Of a stretch of DNA of 64,000 bases, positions 9,420 through 18,000 are shown in pieces. The position numbers and the translations under genes are program-made. Each line of letters starts with the position of its first letter. Position 1 is the stretch's first letter. This DNA comes from Nocardia nova (lineage in GTDB: Bacteria; Actinomycetota; Actinomycetes; Mycobacteriales; Mycobacteriaceae): positions 286,486 through 350,485 of the forward strand of contig NZ_PSZE01000004.1 of the NCBI RefSeq assembly GCF_002933465.1, read 5' to 3'. The notes beneath the pieces are model-generated. The model was given only the letters and a program-made list of their open reading frames with translations. It was not told the DNA's origin and did not search any database.

Positions 9420-11821
9420 GCCGTGATCCTCTCCGCGCGATTGATGAGGTCTTCGAGGTCGTCGCGGGTGCTTCCGTGCGCGCCGCGATTACATGCCTCG
9501 ATCACCGACGACGCCCATGGCGCGAGTTCCCGGTCCAGGCGTGCGAGGGCCGCCGCCTCTTTCGTTCGGTCCAGGAACAGGGCGAGCGCGAGCTTCTGCT
9601 TGGTCCGTTCGGCCGCCGCGAGCTGTTCGTCGATGGCGATCTGGCTGAGGCCGTTCTCGCCCAGAATCTTTCGGACCTTCGCAGTGCTGGCGGACTCGAT
9701 CGCTTGTCGGCAGCACAATGCGATCAGCTCATTGGCTTCGTCCTTGGGCAACCGGGGAGTCAGCTGCAATGCGCGGGCATCGGCGAGATTGCGGCGGATC
9801 GGGTCGACCGACACCCGGACTTCCACGACCGACCGCTCCCGGCGCTGTACATCGAGTATGGTCGCCGGAATATGCAGGCGGCGTACGGCTTCGGACAACC
9901 GCAGGTCGTGTGTGAAGACGACAACCTGCCGGGATCGCGCGACCTCGTCCAGCACTCGGGCCAATCCGTCGACCTTGGCCGGGTCCATGGACTGAACCGG
10001 GTCGTCGATCACCAGGAACCGGAACGGACTCTGCGCCGCCGTGGCACGCGGCAGGAACAGCGACAACCCCAGCGAGTGCAGTTCACCCTGGCTCATCACT
10101 CCCAGCGCGGCACCGGCCACCCCGTCGACCGTCACATCCAGGCTCACCCGGCGCTGCTGCGCACTGCCCGTCAGCACGACGCCACCGAGCTCGACATTGC
10201 TCTGCTGGCGCAGCGTGGTCCAAATATGTTGCGAGAGTTCGGCCAGTGGCCGCATGCGCTCGGTGCGCAGACCGGCGGCGGCATTCTTGAGCCACGCCTC
10301 GGCTGCCTTCACGGTCTTCAGCTCATCGGCAGCGGTTGCCGTCGATGTCGCGCGCTCGACCCAGGCGGCGATCCGTACGGCCAGTGGGGCCCAGACCGTG
10401 TCCAGGCGGGACAGCTCGGCGCGCGCTCGCTCCTGCAGGTCCGACAGTGCGACGGTGAGTCGCTGGTAATGGTCACGCATCAGTGCCGGCAGTTGTGCGG
10501 CGTCTGCGGATCGCAGCTCCGCCCATCCCCGCCACTCCCGCAGCGCGTCGCCGGCGTCGATCGGGCAACTCGACAGTGCTTGCGGGACTGGCTGGATCAG
10601 GCTGCGTGCCTCGGACACCGCCGCGTCGTGTGCGCGCCTGGCCGCTGCGAGGTCGGCGGTGCGCTGTCGGATATCGGCGATCTTCTGGCTTGTCCGCTCC
10701 CTCCACTGCGCGTCGAGTTGCCCTTCACCGCATACCGGGCATGGGCAATCGTCGCCGGCGGCGTAGGTGGCGGCGAGGTCCAAGATCTCCAGAATCGCGG
10801 TATCCGCGTCGGCTTCCGCTGTCGCCGCACCGGTCAATTGTGCTGCGGCAGCGTCGAGACGGCCAGTGACTTCCACCAGCAGCGCTGAGCTGGGGAGCCC
10901 GAGCGCGGCAATGCCGCTCAGAGCCGTCGCGGGGCCGGAAGCATCCGCTTCGGCGCCGAGCACCGTCTGAGAGATGGCGGCCAGGTTGTTGTTGCGCCGA
11001 TCGAGCAGCTCGAGGACCGCGCGCGCACGGTCGTCGTCGACGGCCGACAATTCCGTCAGCAAGACCTCTTTGCCCTGTTTGACCTCCTTGGCGGCTTTAT
11101 CGATCTCGAGTCGTCGCCGCTGCAGGTTCTGCAACGCGGCGTTGATGTCGTCGAGACCGAGTAGGCGGTGCAGCGCGTCGTACATCGCGGTCGGCGTGCC
11201 GTCGATCAGTGAGCCCAGCTCGCTGTAGGACAAGAACGGACGAAACAATTCCAGCGGCCGGGCAAGGTCGCCGCGGTCCATTGGTATCGGCTCACCAGCT
11301 TTGCGGCGGGTGGTCCAGCTGCCCTCCTCGAGTCCCGCCCCGGCGCTCCACGTACCGGTGATGGTCAGCGGGTTCTCCGCGGACTCCGTCTGCAATTCGA
11401 CTTCGATGGTCGGGGCCGCACCGTCGTGCAGATTCCGCCAGCCATCACGCCAGATTCGGCCGCGGTCCGACCATCGCTTGTTGTCGCCGGTGATCGCGAA
11501 CTCCGCGGCCTCGGCGAAACTGGATTTGCCGCAACCATTTCGGCCGACCACGAGCGTCAGGCCGGGCGCGGGTTGGAGGTCCAGCGTTGTCTTCGGTCCG
11601 ATACCCCGGAAGCCGTGCACCGTGATCGATCGCAGGAACATCCCGGCCAGCACCCCACCGGATCCGGGGCCGGCAGGGGCGGTATCTGGGAAGGCCGCCA
11701 GTATGGTCGCGGCCATTTCCGGAGAGACCGACATATCGGCGGAGATCTCGTCGGACACCAGATCGCGCAGGCGCTCGGCATCCCCCGCGGATACTTCGAC
11801 GGCGGGCAGCGTGTTCTGCAT
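9404..11821 (-). CDS. Rad50/SMC-like zinc-hook ATPase
   Basis: 805 residues; the ATG at 11821 is chosen because GGGGGA lies seven bases upstream (a TTG at 11839 is possible). After a 60-residue leader, FLRSITVHGFRGIGPKTTLD and Walker A GRNGCGKSS (about residue 92) are typical of RecF/Rad50-class ATPases. A CPVC hook (about 355) sits between helical arms, the signature MSQGELHSLGLSLF is near 575, and Walker B FLVIDDPVQSMD near 600, followed by VVVFTHD. A roughly 150-residue helical C-terminal extension follows. Its only partner is the overlapping 132-residue protein; no Mre11/SbcD-type nuclease is adjacent. Role inferred: DNA-end or phage-DNA sensing ATPase of a two-gene defence unit. Confidence 0.85.
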   Translation of the reverse strand: MQNTLPAVEVSAGDAERLRDLVSDEISADMSVSPEMAATILAAFPDTAPAGPGSGGVLAGMFLRSITVHGFRGIGPKTTLDLQPAPGLTLVVGRNGCGKSSFAEAAEFAITGDNKRWSDRGRIWRDGWRNLHDGAAPTIEVELQTESAENPLTITGTWSAGAGLEEGSWTTRRKAGEPIPMDRGDLARPLELFRPFLSYSELGSLIDGTPTAMYDALHRLLGLDDINAALQNLQRRRLEIDKAAKEVKQGKEVLLTELSAVDDDRARAVLELLDRRNNNLAAISQTVLGAEADASGPATALSGIAALGLPSSALLVEVTGRLDAAAAQLTGAATAEADADTAILEILDLAATYAAGDDCPCPVCGEGQLDAQWRERTSQKIADIRQRTADLAAARRAHDAAVSEARSLIQPVPQALSSCPIDAGDALREWRGWAELRSADAAQLPALMRDHYQRLTVALSDLQERARAELSRLDTVWAPLAVRIAAWVERATSTATAADELKTVKAAEAWLKNAAAGLRTERMRPLAELSQHIWTTLRQQSNVELGGVVLTGSAQQRRVSLDVTVDGVAGAALGVMSQGELHSLGLSLFLPRATAAQSPFRFLVIDDPVQSMDPAKVDGLARVLDEVARSRQVVVFTHDLRLSEAVRRLHIPATILDVQRRERSVVEVRVSVDPIRRNLADARALQLTPRLPKDEANELIALCCRQAIESASTAKVRKILGENGLSQIAIDEQLAAAERTKQKLALALFLDRTKEAAALARLDRELAPWASSVIEACNRGAHGSTRDDLEDLINRAERITAWLSN

Positions 11822-12025
11822 AGAAGATCCCCCAATCAATGCGAATGCTTATGTCGCACAGGCGAGAACGCGTGCTCGCCGAACTGCGCGAGAAGTGAGA
11901 GTCTATCGAGAAGTGGGTTGCCAGGAGACGGGTTCGAGCGGCGGCCTCGTGGCAACCCTCGGACGGATGCGGCCACGGCTCGGTGCTGCTGGGCATGGTC
12001 GCGTCCAACGGGCGAAGGTGCCGCC

Positions 12026-12598
12026 CTACTTCACCGCGACGCGAGCGCCGCCGGAAAACGCGGAGTCGTGGAACTCGATCGCTGCGGCCTGAGTGCCCTT
12101 CGGCACATCGAATGCGATTGTCACGGAGATCTTGTTGCCCGGGTTGATCTCGGTCGACAGATCTTTGTTCAGATTGATCTCGGCGCCGGTGTCGTTGCTG
12201 TAGAGCCGCCCTTGGCCGTCGACAAGTTTCTGGTTGTCGCCGAAGTAGGTTTGGGGACGGTCACCGGTGTTGGTGACATCGACGTGGACCAGAACGTACT
12301 CGCCCTGAGCCTGTTTGCGCAGGTACGGGTTGTCCCCGACCTCCGAAACCGGAGGGGCTAGCCTGGTCACCACGAAGGCGAACTTGCCGTCGCGCACCTC
12401 CGAACCCAGCGGTGCCGCCGTGGTTCGTTCGGTCTCTTGTTTGGAGGCTTCGTGTGCGACGCCCCCGATGAGTGCGGCGCATCCGCCGAACAACAGCAGT
12501 ATGCAGGCGGCGAATCCGCCGAGAATCCAGGGCCAGACGCGCCTCTTCTTCGGCGGCGGGTAGTAGGGCGGGTGTTGAGGTGGGACCGGAGCGGTCAT
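12026..12598 (-). CDS. DUF4352 membrane-anchored protein
   Basis: 190 residues from the ATG at 12598 (AGGGA six bases upstream). A short proline-rich cytoplasmic head (PPQHPPYYPPPKKRR) precedes a membrane helix at about residues 22-44, then an extracytoplasmic domain with YVLVHVDVTNTGDRPQTYF and FDVPKGTQAAAIEFHDS, the telokin-like beta sandwich of DUF4352. Such proteins are common surface proteins of Nocardia and Streptomyces with unknown ligands. A 17-residue fragment matching its C-terminus (SGGARV) occurs at 53949-54002. Upstream of the next minus-strand genes; no sign of operon coupling (62-base gap). Confidence 0.8.
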   Translation of the reverse strand: MTAPVPPQHPPYYPPPKKRRVWPWILGGFAACILLLFGGCAALIGGVAHEASKQETERTTAAPLGSEVRDGKFAFVVTRLAPPVSEVGDNPYLRKQAQGEYVLVHVDVTNTGDRPQTYFGDNQKLVDGQGRLYSNDTGAEINLNKDLSTEINPGNKISVTIAFDVPKGTQAAAIEFHDSAFSGGARVAVK

Positions 12599-12659
12599 GA
12601 GGTTCCCTAAGTTTGTAGGTGTCTGGGGTTGGTGCGAGAATTCGTGGGCCTGGTTGTGG

Positions 12660-13073
12660 CTACTTGACGCCACTCAGCTGGTCAGGGCAGTAGGCAGTCG
12701 ACGCGGCGTGCAGAAAGTCGGCGGTGTGCTCGAGTTTCGTTGCGTCGGCGCGGACCGAGTTGCCGTCGATGGTTCCGTCGGCCAGCTGGGCAATGACCTG
12801 CAGTTTCTCGCCGCCGCGCATCCGGCGACATGCGACTTCACCCGCTTCGATGAGGTCGGCTCGATCCACGGATCGCAGCCAATAGTCCGAGAGCTGGGAG
12901 ATGAAAACCCGGTCTTGGTCCGATATTTCACCGCGTCGAGGTGTGGGTGAGGGCGTTGATGAATGCGAGGCGGAGGTCGCCGTGTCGGCGCGATCACTGG
13001 AGTCCGCGCATCCGGCGATCGCGACCACGGCGATGGCCCCGAAGACGATCGGTCGCACCGCGAGTCCTGTCAC
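12660..13073 (-). CDS. DUF732-like lipoprotein
   Basis: 137 residues from a GTG at 13073, only eight bases after the stop of the upstream gene, so probably one operon. The start MTGLAVRPIVFGAIAVVAIAGC is a lipoprotein signal with a lipobox (VAIAGC) and Cys at about residue 22. A Ser/Thr-rich linker follows, then a small helical domain with one Cys near EVACRRMRGG and another near AYCPDQLSG at the end, the two-cysteine pattern of DUF732 proteins common in mycobacteria and nocardiae. Function unknown; surface-attached. No strong ribosome binding site is visible for the GTG, so the exact start is less certain. Confidence 0.7.
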   Translation of the reverse strand: MTGLAVRPIVFGAIAVVAIAGCADSSDRADTATSASHSSTPSPTPRRGEISDQDRVFISQLSDYWLRSVDRADLIEAGEVACRRMRGGEKLQVIAQLADGTIDGNSVRADATKLEHTADFLHAASTAYCPDQLSGVK

Positions 13074-13081
13074 CTTTTTGC

Positions 13082-13468
13082 TCACTGCCCCGGAACGCAG
13101 CCCGGAGGCACCTGGTATGCGTTGTAACCGAGGGCAGCTCCGGCTCCGGCGCCGATCGCCATGCCGAGCGGAACAGTAAGAGGCGCAGCCAGTCCCAACG
13201 TGACCGCGCTGGATCCGGCGCCGGCAGCTGCGCCGGCCACCAGGCCGAATGCGAGACCGATCCCCATCGACTGGTTTCGCTCCAGGATGGTCAGGGGTTC
13301 CGGCTGGCCCGGTAGATAGGTGCAGGAGGCCGCGACGGGTTCGACGGTCGAAGGAGTTGTCGCCGGGCTCGGTTCCGCTGTTTCCGCCTGCGCGGTTGTG
13401 GCGAAGCCGGCCGCGAGGATCGACGCGGCTACCGAGGTGGTGACGATGCGTCGAGAGATCTTTTTCAT
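13082..13468 (-). CDS. Exported glycine-zipper protein
   Basis: 128 residues. A Sec signal peptide (MKKISRRIVTTSVAASILAAGFATTAQA, cleavage after about residue 28) is followed by a Thr/Pro-rich linker, then a long Gly/Ala-rich hydrophobic region (GIGLAFGLVAGAAAGAG... MAIGAGAGAALGY) with GxxxG spacing. Two cysteines (SCTYLPG and PPGCVPG) flank the hydrophobic core and could pair outside the cell. The same architecture recurs in the 14088-14735 protein. Such glycine-zipper proteins are thought to insert in membranes; their role here is unknown. Confidence 0.75.
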   Translation of the reverse strand: MKKISRRIVTTSVAASILAAGFATTAQAETAEPSPATTPSTVEPVAASCTYLPGQPEPLTILERNQSMGIGLAFGLVAGAAAGAGSSAVTLGLAAPLTVPLGMAIGAGAGAALGYNAYQVPPGCVPGQ

Positions 13469-13495
13469 GGGTGGTTCCGTTCTGCCGTCGAGGTC

Positions 13496-14038
13496 TCAGC
13501 GGCGTGTCGTGTCCGCTCGTGAGCGAACAAATTGAGGGCTTGTCGCCCAATGGGTTTCGTGCGGTGCCCTGAGGCAGAAGAAGCGCGCGGTGTCTACGCG
13601 ATCAGTACTGGCAGTCCGACCACCACACGGTGACCCCAGCCCGGGGTTCTTCATGATCGCGTCGAAATCCGCCTCACTGAGGCTGTTCCCGACCGACCAC
13701 GAGTACGTGCTGCCGACCGCGTCCCCGTCGGAATACCGAGTACCGGTGGCGACCGCACCGCATCGACCGCTCGGATACACCAGGACCAACCGGCAGTCGT
13801 GCGCCGGCGCGCTGGAGCCGGCCGGCGGCGGCACCCGGTGGTCGCAGCCGGTCAGCGCGGTGTTCTTCGCCTCCTCCACGTCGGTGTAGTTGCGGGAGAC
13901 GTTGAGCAAGCCGTTGTTGGTGGAGACGGCGACCGCGGTCCAGTGGACATCGTCCGCGTGGGCGGGGCCGGCGACCAGGGCGGTGCCGCCGACGGCGGCG
14001 CAGGTGAGGAGGAGGCCACAGGCGAGAGGGAGTTTCAT
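13496..14038 (-). CDS. Secreted DUF4189-like protein, C-terminus probably frameshifted
   Basis: From the ATG at 14038 a signal peptide (MKLPLACGLLLTCAAVGGTALVAGPAHA) leads a small Cys-containing domain: WTAVAVSTNNGLLNVS, TALTGCDHRV, CRLVLVYPSGRCGAVATG, pattern typical of DUF4189 secreted proteins. After IMKNPG the open frame continues into a low-quality tail to 13496. One base earlier, the other frame gives AGVTVWWSDCQY followed by TGA at 13602-13604, which supplies the usual final W..C ending. I infer a single-base indel in a C/G run near 13640, so the true protein likely ends at 13602. The function of the family is unknown. Confidence 0.65.
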   Translation of the reverse strand: MKLPLACGLLLTCAAVGGTALVAGPAHADDVHWTAVAVSTNNGLLNVSRNYTDVEEAKNTALTGCDHRVPPPAGSSAPAHDCRLVLVYPSGRCGAVATGTRYSDGDAVGSTYSWSVGNSLSEADFDAIMKNPGLGSPCGGRTASTDRVDTARFFCLRAPHETHWATSPQFVRSRADTTRR

Positions 14039-14087
14039 CGTGATGACTTTCGTTGAGATGAAAGGGTTTCGTTCGAGAGAGAGGCGG

Positions 14088-14735
14088 CTACCAGCAGTGC
14101 CGGTACTCGCCGCTGCCGTGGCACTCCTGCTGGTAGTCCCACTGGTCCGGCACATCCGAATTCGGGATCGCCGCACCGGCGGCACCGCCGACGGCCATTC
14201 CGCCCAGCACTCCGACGAGTAGGCCGATCGGCAGCGTGATCGGGATGAGCATGCCCATGGTGGCGATGCCGACGACGATGCCCAGCAGCGCGCCACCGAT
14301 TCCACCGATCGCGGCGCCGATCCCAATGCCGGCTTCGATGCTGCGCTGCCTCGGCGAGGTCTTGCGCCAATATCCGATGTCCTGTGCCGAGACGTCGGCG
14401 ACCAATGTGGTTGCGGCGGGGGTGATTCGGGGTGCGAGGGTCAGCTCGCGGTCGCCTGCCGTGATTCGCAGCGGAAGGGTGGCGACGATGGCACCCGCGT
14501 CGTTGGTGACGATTACAGCTTCGTCGCCGAGGTGGAAAGTACCGCCGGTGAGAGTAGCGGTGAGAGTGGTGCCCGCGCTGGTGATGTCGTAACCGATGCC
14601 CTGATCGGTGCCCTGCGAGCCGGCGGGTGCGCTGATCGCGGGCGGGGTGGGTTCGGCGGTTGCGCTACCGCAGGTGACGGTGATTGCGGCGATCGCGAGC
14701 ATGGCGATGGCGGTGGTGTTGCGGACGGCGTTCAA
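14088..14735 (-). CDS. Exported glycine-zipper protein, larger
   Basis: 215 residues from a TTG at 14735 with GGAGA five bases upstream (no ATG fits). A signal peptide (MNAVRNTTAIAMLAIAAITVTCGSATA) precedes a beta-rich domain (about 30-130: YDITSAGTTLTATLTGG, LPLRITAGDRELTLAP), then a Gly-rich hydrophobic region (about 145-195: GIGIGAAIGGIGGALLGIVVG, then a second helix) and a Cys-containing tail. Related in layout to the 13082-13468 protein. A strong promoter with a TTGACA box lies about 100 bases upstream at 14835-14849; the same 15-base element precedes the gene ending at 54036. Confidence 0.75.
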   Translation of the reverse strand: MNAVRNTTAIAMLAIAAITVTCGSATAEPTPPAISAPAGSQGTDQGIGYDITSAGTTLTATLTGGTFHLGDEAVIVTNDAGAIVATLPLRITAGDRELTLAPRITPAATTLVADVSAQDIGYWRKTSPRQRSIEAGIGIGAAIGGIGGALLGIVVGIATMGMLIPITLPIGLLVGVLGGMAVGGAAGAAIPNSDVPDQWDYQQECHGSGEYRHCW

Positions 14736-14810
14736 CGGGTTCTCCGGATCGTGCGAAGTGCGGCTCTGATCGGCTGGTAAACGTGTGCCGCGATGCGCGG
14801 CTGCCGCCAG

Positions 14811-14861
14811 ATGTGTTGACAACGTATGCGAGCATGAAAACATTGTCAAGACAATTATTGT
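14811..14861 (-). promoter_or_regulatory. Promoter/operator with 15-base element shared with 54540-54554
   Basis: On the minus strand the element TTGACAATGTTTTCA (14835-14849) carries a -35 box TTGACA, with TACGTT 17 bases further on as a possible -10. Dyad symmetry surrounds it: TTGACAA...TTGTCAA and ATTGTC-AA-GACAAT, which resembles a repressor operator of the TetR type. It would drive the exported glycine-zipper gene starting at 14735. Confidence 0.55.
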
Positions 14862-15040
14862 TCGTTAACGTCTGCTCGCGTCTGGGCGATGCTGACCGGC
14901 GAATCCGGGAAGGTGTGATGCGCTGAGCGGCCGGCTCGATCCCGCCCGGGGATACCCCGCCGGATGCCGAAAGGCTGTAGCGCAATATCGATGCCGCGCG
15001 ATAGCGAATCAGTTGGTTGTGTGTGATCTCGGAGGTGGGC

Positions 15041-18000
15041 ATGCGGGTCGGGGAGCGGAGTCCGGCGGGCGAGTTGGCGGACCGGGGTGCCCGATTGTTC
15101 GACTACCTTGCGTTCGCGCAGCGGGTCGGCATGAAGCGGATTTCGAATTTGTCGGCCTACGCCAGGGATGGTGCTGTGGTCTGGCTCGCTGACGTCCCGA
15201 CCCATGAGCGCGCCACTTACGATCCGGACGCGCAGGACGGTTGTTTCCTGACCCTCGGCAAGGTGAAGATCGCCGCACCGCCGGAGCCGGACCTCGAGAT
15301 GAGATCCTGGCTGGTATCCCAGGTGATCGACAAACCGGGCATTGAACCCGAACTCCTTCGAAGGCGCGAGATTTCGCACGAATCAGGCGAATCCGAGACG
15401 GTCCTTCTCACAGATCACCCCGGCGTCGTGGAACTGTTCGACCACTGGCTGGTGAGGTGGCGTTCGTGGGCCGAACGTGCCCGCCGGGATATGGAAGTGC
15501 TGGGGCTGTACCGCACCGTCTACGACATGTACACCCAATCGAGCGCCGCGGCGGAGACACTCGAGGTGGTGCTGGGCGTCGGCTGTCTGGAATGGCGCGC
15601 CCCGGGGAGCGAGACGGTCAAGCGGCACATCCTCACGGTTCCGGTCATGATCGAATTCGACTCGGATTCCGGAAAACTGACCTTGTCTCACGACCGCGGC
15701 GCCACGGAACCGAATATCGAGCTGCTGGATATCCTGGAACACTCGCAACTGTCGGCGCCGGGCGATCTGCATCGAGCGGAGGAGTTCGCCCGCGATGGCG
15801 GAATCAGCCTGTTCGACCGGTCGGCGGCCGCCGGGCTTGTGCGCATGCTGATCAACTGCGTCGATCCCGAGGCCGGCTATCTCGATGAGATGCGTCCGAC
15901 CGGCGCGACCGGTTCGCCTACTGCGGCCTACGCGCCGGCGCTGATCATGCGCCGCCGCGGCAGGGGCGGACTGGTTCGGGTACTGCGCACCATCGCCGAC
16001 ACCATTCGTTCGACCGGGACTGTGCCCACCGGGTTGCGGCCTCTGGTCGACCCCGAATACCGTCCGCACACCGAAGCAACCGTCAACGACGGCGCCATCG
16101 TCCGCGACGGTGCGGACAGCTTTCTTCCCTTGCCGCTCAATGAAGTTCAGCTGCGGATCTTGGACCATGTGGACTCGCACGCGCACACGATCGTGCAGGG
16201 GCCGCCAGGCACCGGTAAGACGCATACCGCGGCCGCATTGATCACGCACCTACTCGCCCAGGGCAAGCGTGTACTGGTGACCGCGCAAACCGACCGGGCC
16301 CTCGAGGAGGTACGACGCAAACTGCCCGAACCGATTCGGCCATTGTGTGTCGCGGTCGTCGGGAGTTCCCGCGACGACTTCGCCGACCTCAAGGTTGCGG
16401 TCGACCGAATTTCACAGATGGCTGCCGACCATGAGGCCGGTGCGGCGCAACTACGGGTGAGCAAGGCCGAACAACGCGTGGTAGGCCTGCGACAGCGGCG
16501 TGCGGGAATCCATGACGCACTGCTGAATCTGCGGGAGCGGGAGGTCGCGATCCACGAGATAGCCGGCTATCGCGGGACCTTGTCCGAGTTGGTCGTCCGC
16601 CATCGCACGGAAGCGGCCGATTTCGGCTGGGCCGAATCGCTTCTGCCTGCCGACCGATTGGCCTCGAGCGGCACCGAGATCGCGGAATGGAGACGGCTGC
16701 AACTCGATCCGGCGCTGGCAGATTCCGAGCTGTCGATTCCGTTGCCCATGCGCACCGACGAGCTCGCGGAACCCGCTGAGTTCGCGCGATTGTGTCGCGC
16801 GGAGTCCGAGGCCGATTCGCAACGGCGACAGTACGAATCGCTGGAAAATCATCCGTGGCGTGTGCACCTGGCCGCTTTGCCGCCCGCCGATCGCTCGGAA
16901 GTCCAAGCACGCTTGACCGGATTGCAGCAACTCGCGGCTGAGCTGACGAACCGGCCCGAACGGTGGATCATCAAGGCTGTCAGTGAGATTCAGCTCGGCA
17001 GACTGCACGAATGGCAATCGCGCTGCAAGCGAATCGGTGACCTGCTGCAGCACACCGGCCAGGTCGTCGATGCGCTGGGGTTCACGCAGGTGACGGTTGC
17101 ACAGGCCGACACCGGACCCTTGGAAGCACTCGCCGAATCCCTCCGGCGGCACATAGAACAGAATGGCCCGATCAAGGTGCGTCCCGACGGGCTACCGAAG
17201 ATCGGTATCCGCACACCTCGAATCGTCAAGGATGCGGCGCAGCTGTTCGCGCAGGTGCGGGTGGACGGGCAGCCGCCGACCACGCCGGAGCAACTGAACC
17301 ACTTCCTGCGCTCGGAGCAGGGGCGCCGATTGCTGTTCGAACTCGACCGCTCGTGGCCGGTGGACGTCGAAATTCCGCCCGAAGACACTTTGCAGGAGCG
17401 GGTCGCGTGGCATCGTTTCGCACACACGTATGTTGTCCGCCTGGTGGAGTTCGGTGAAAAGCTGGCCCAGACCGCCAACCGTTTGACGGAACTGGGGTTG
17501 TCACAGCCGAATTGGGCAGAATCCGAACAGATCCGAGTAGCCGTCGACGTCGTCAGCGCAGTAGCGGCCCACGACAACTGGGTCACCGCCCGAGCGCCGC
17601 TGGATCGGCTGGAGACCCGGCTCGGCGATGCCGTGGCGGCGGTGGATTCACCGTGCCTGCGCGGGTTGTCCGACGCGGTGTCACAGCGTGACGTATCGGC
17701 GTATCGCCGGGGTTGCGCGCGGTTCGCCGAATTGCAGTCGCTGCGGGAGAAACTCTCCCGCCGTGCGGGTTTGGACACGCAACTCAGTGAAATGCCCGCA
17801 TTGCGCGAAGCCATTACGGCATCCCTGGATGACGCAGTATGGGACGGTCGTCTGGCCGACCTCACTGCGGCGCAGCGGTGGGTAGCCCTCGGCCGGTGGC
17901 TGTCGAAGCAGCCGGATGAGGAAGCCAACGCGCTGTGTCGAAGTCTCGACGCGGTCGAGGCCGAGATGCGCAACTGCGCAACGGAACTCGCGGTGACCAG

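Noticed and set aside
9476..10888. 470-codon plus-strand frame opposite the zinc-hook ATPase
   Set aside because: Shadow of the ATPase gene, low-complexity Arg/Gly/His composition, no motif and no ribosome binding site.
9404..11821. SbcCD complex or a Lamassu/Septu unit
   Set aside because: No SbcD, LmuA-type effector or HNH PtuB gene is adjacent; the only partner is the 132-residue helical protein.
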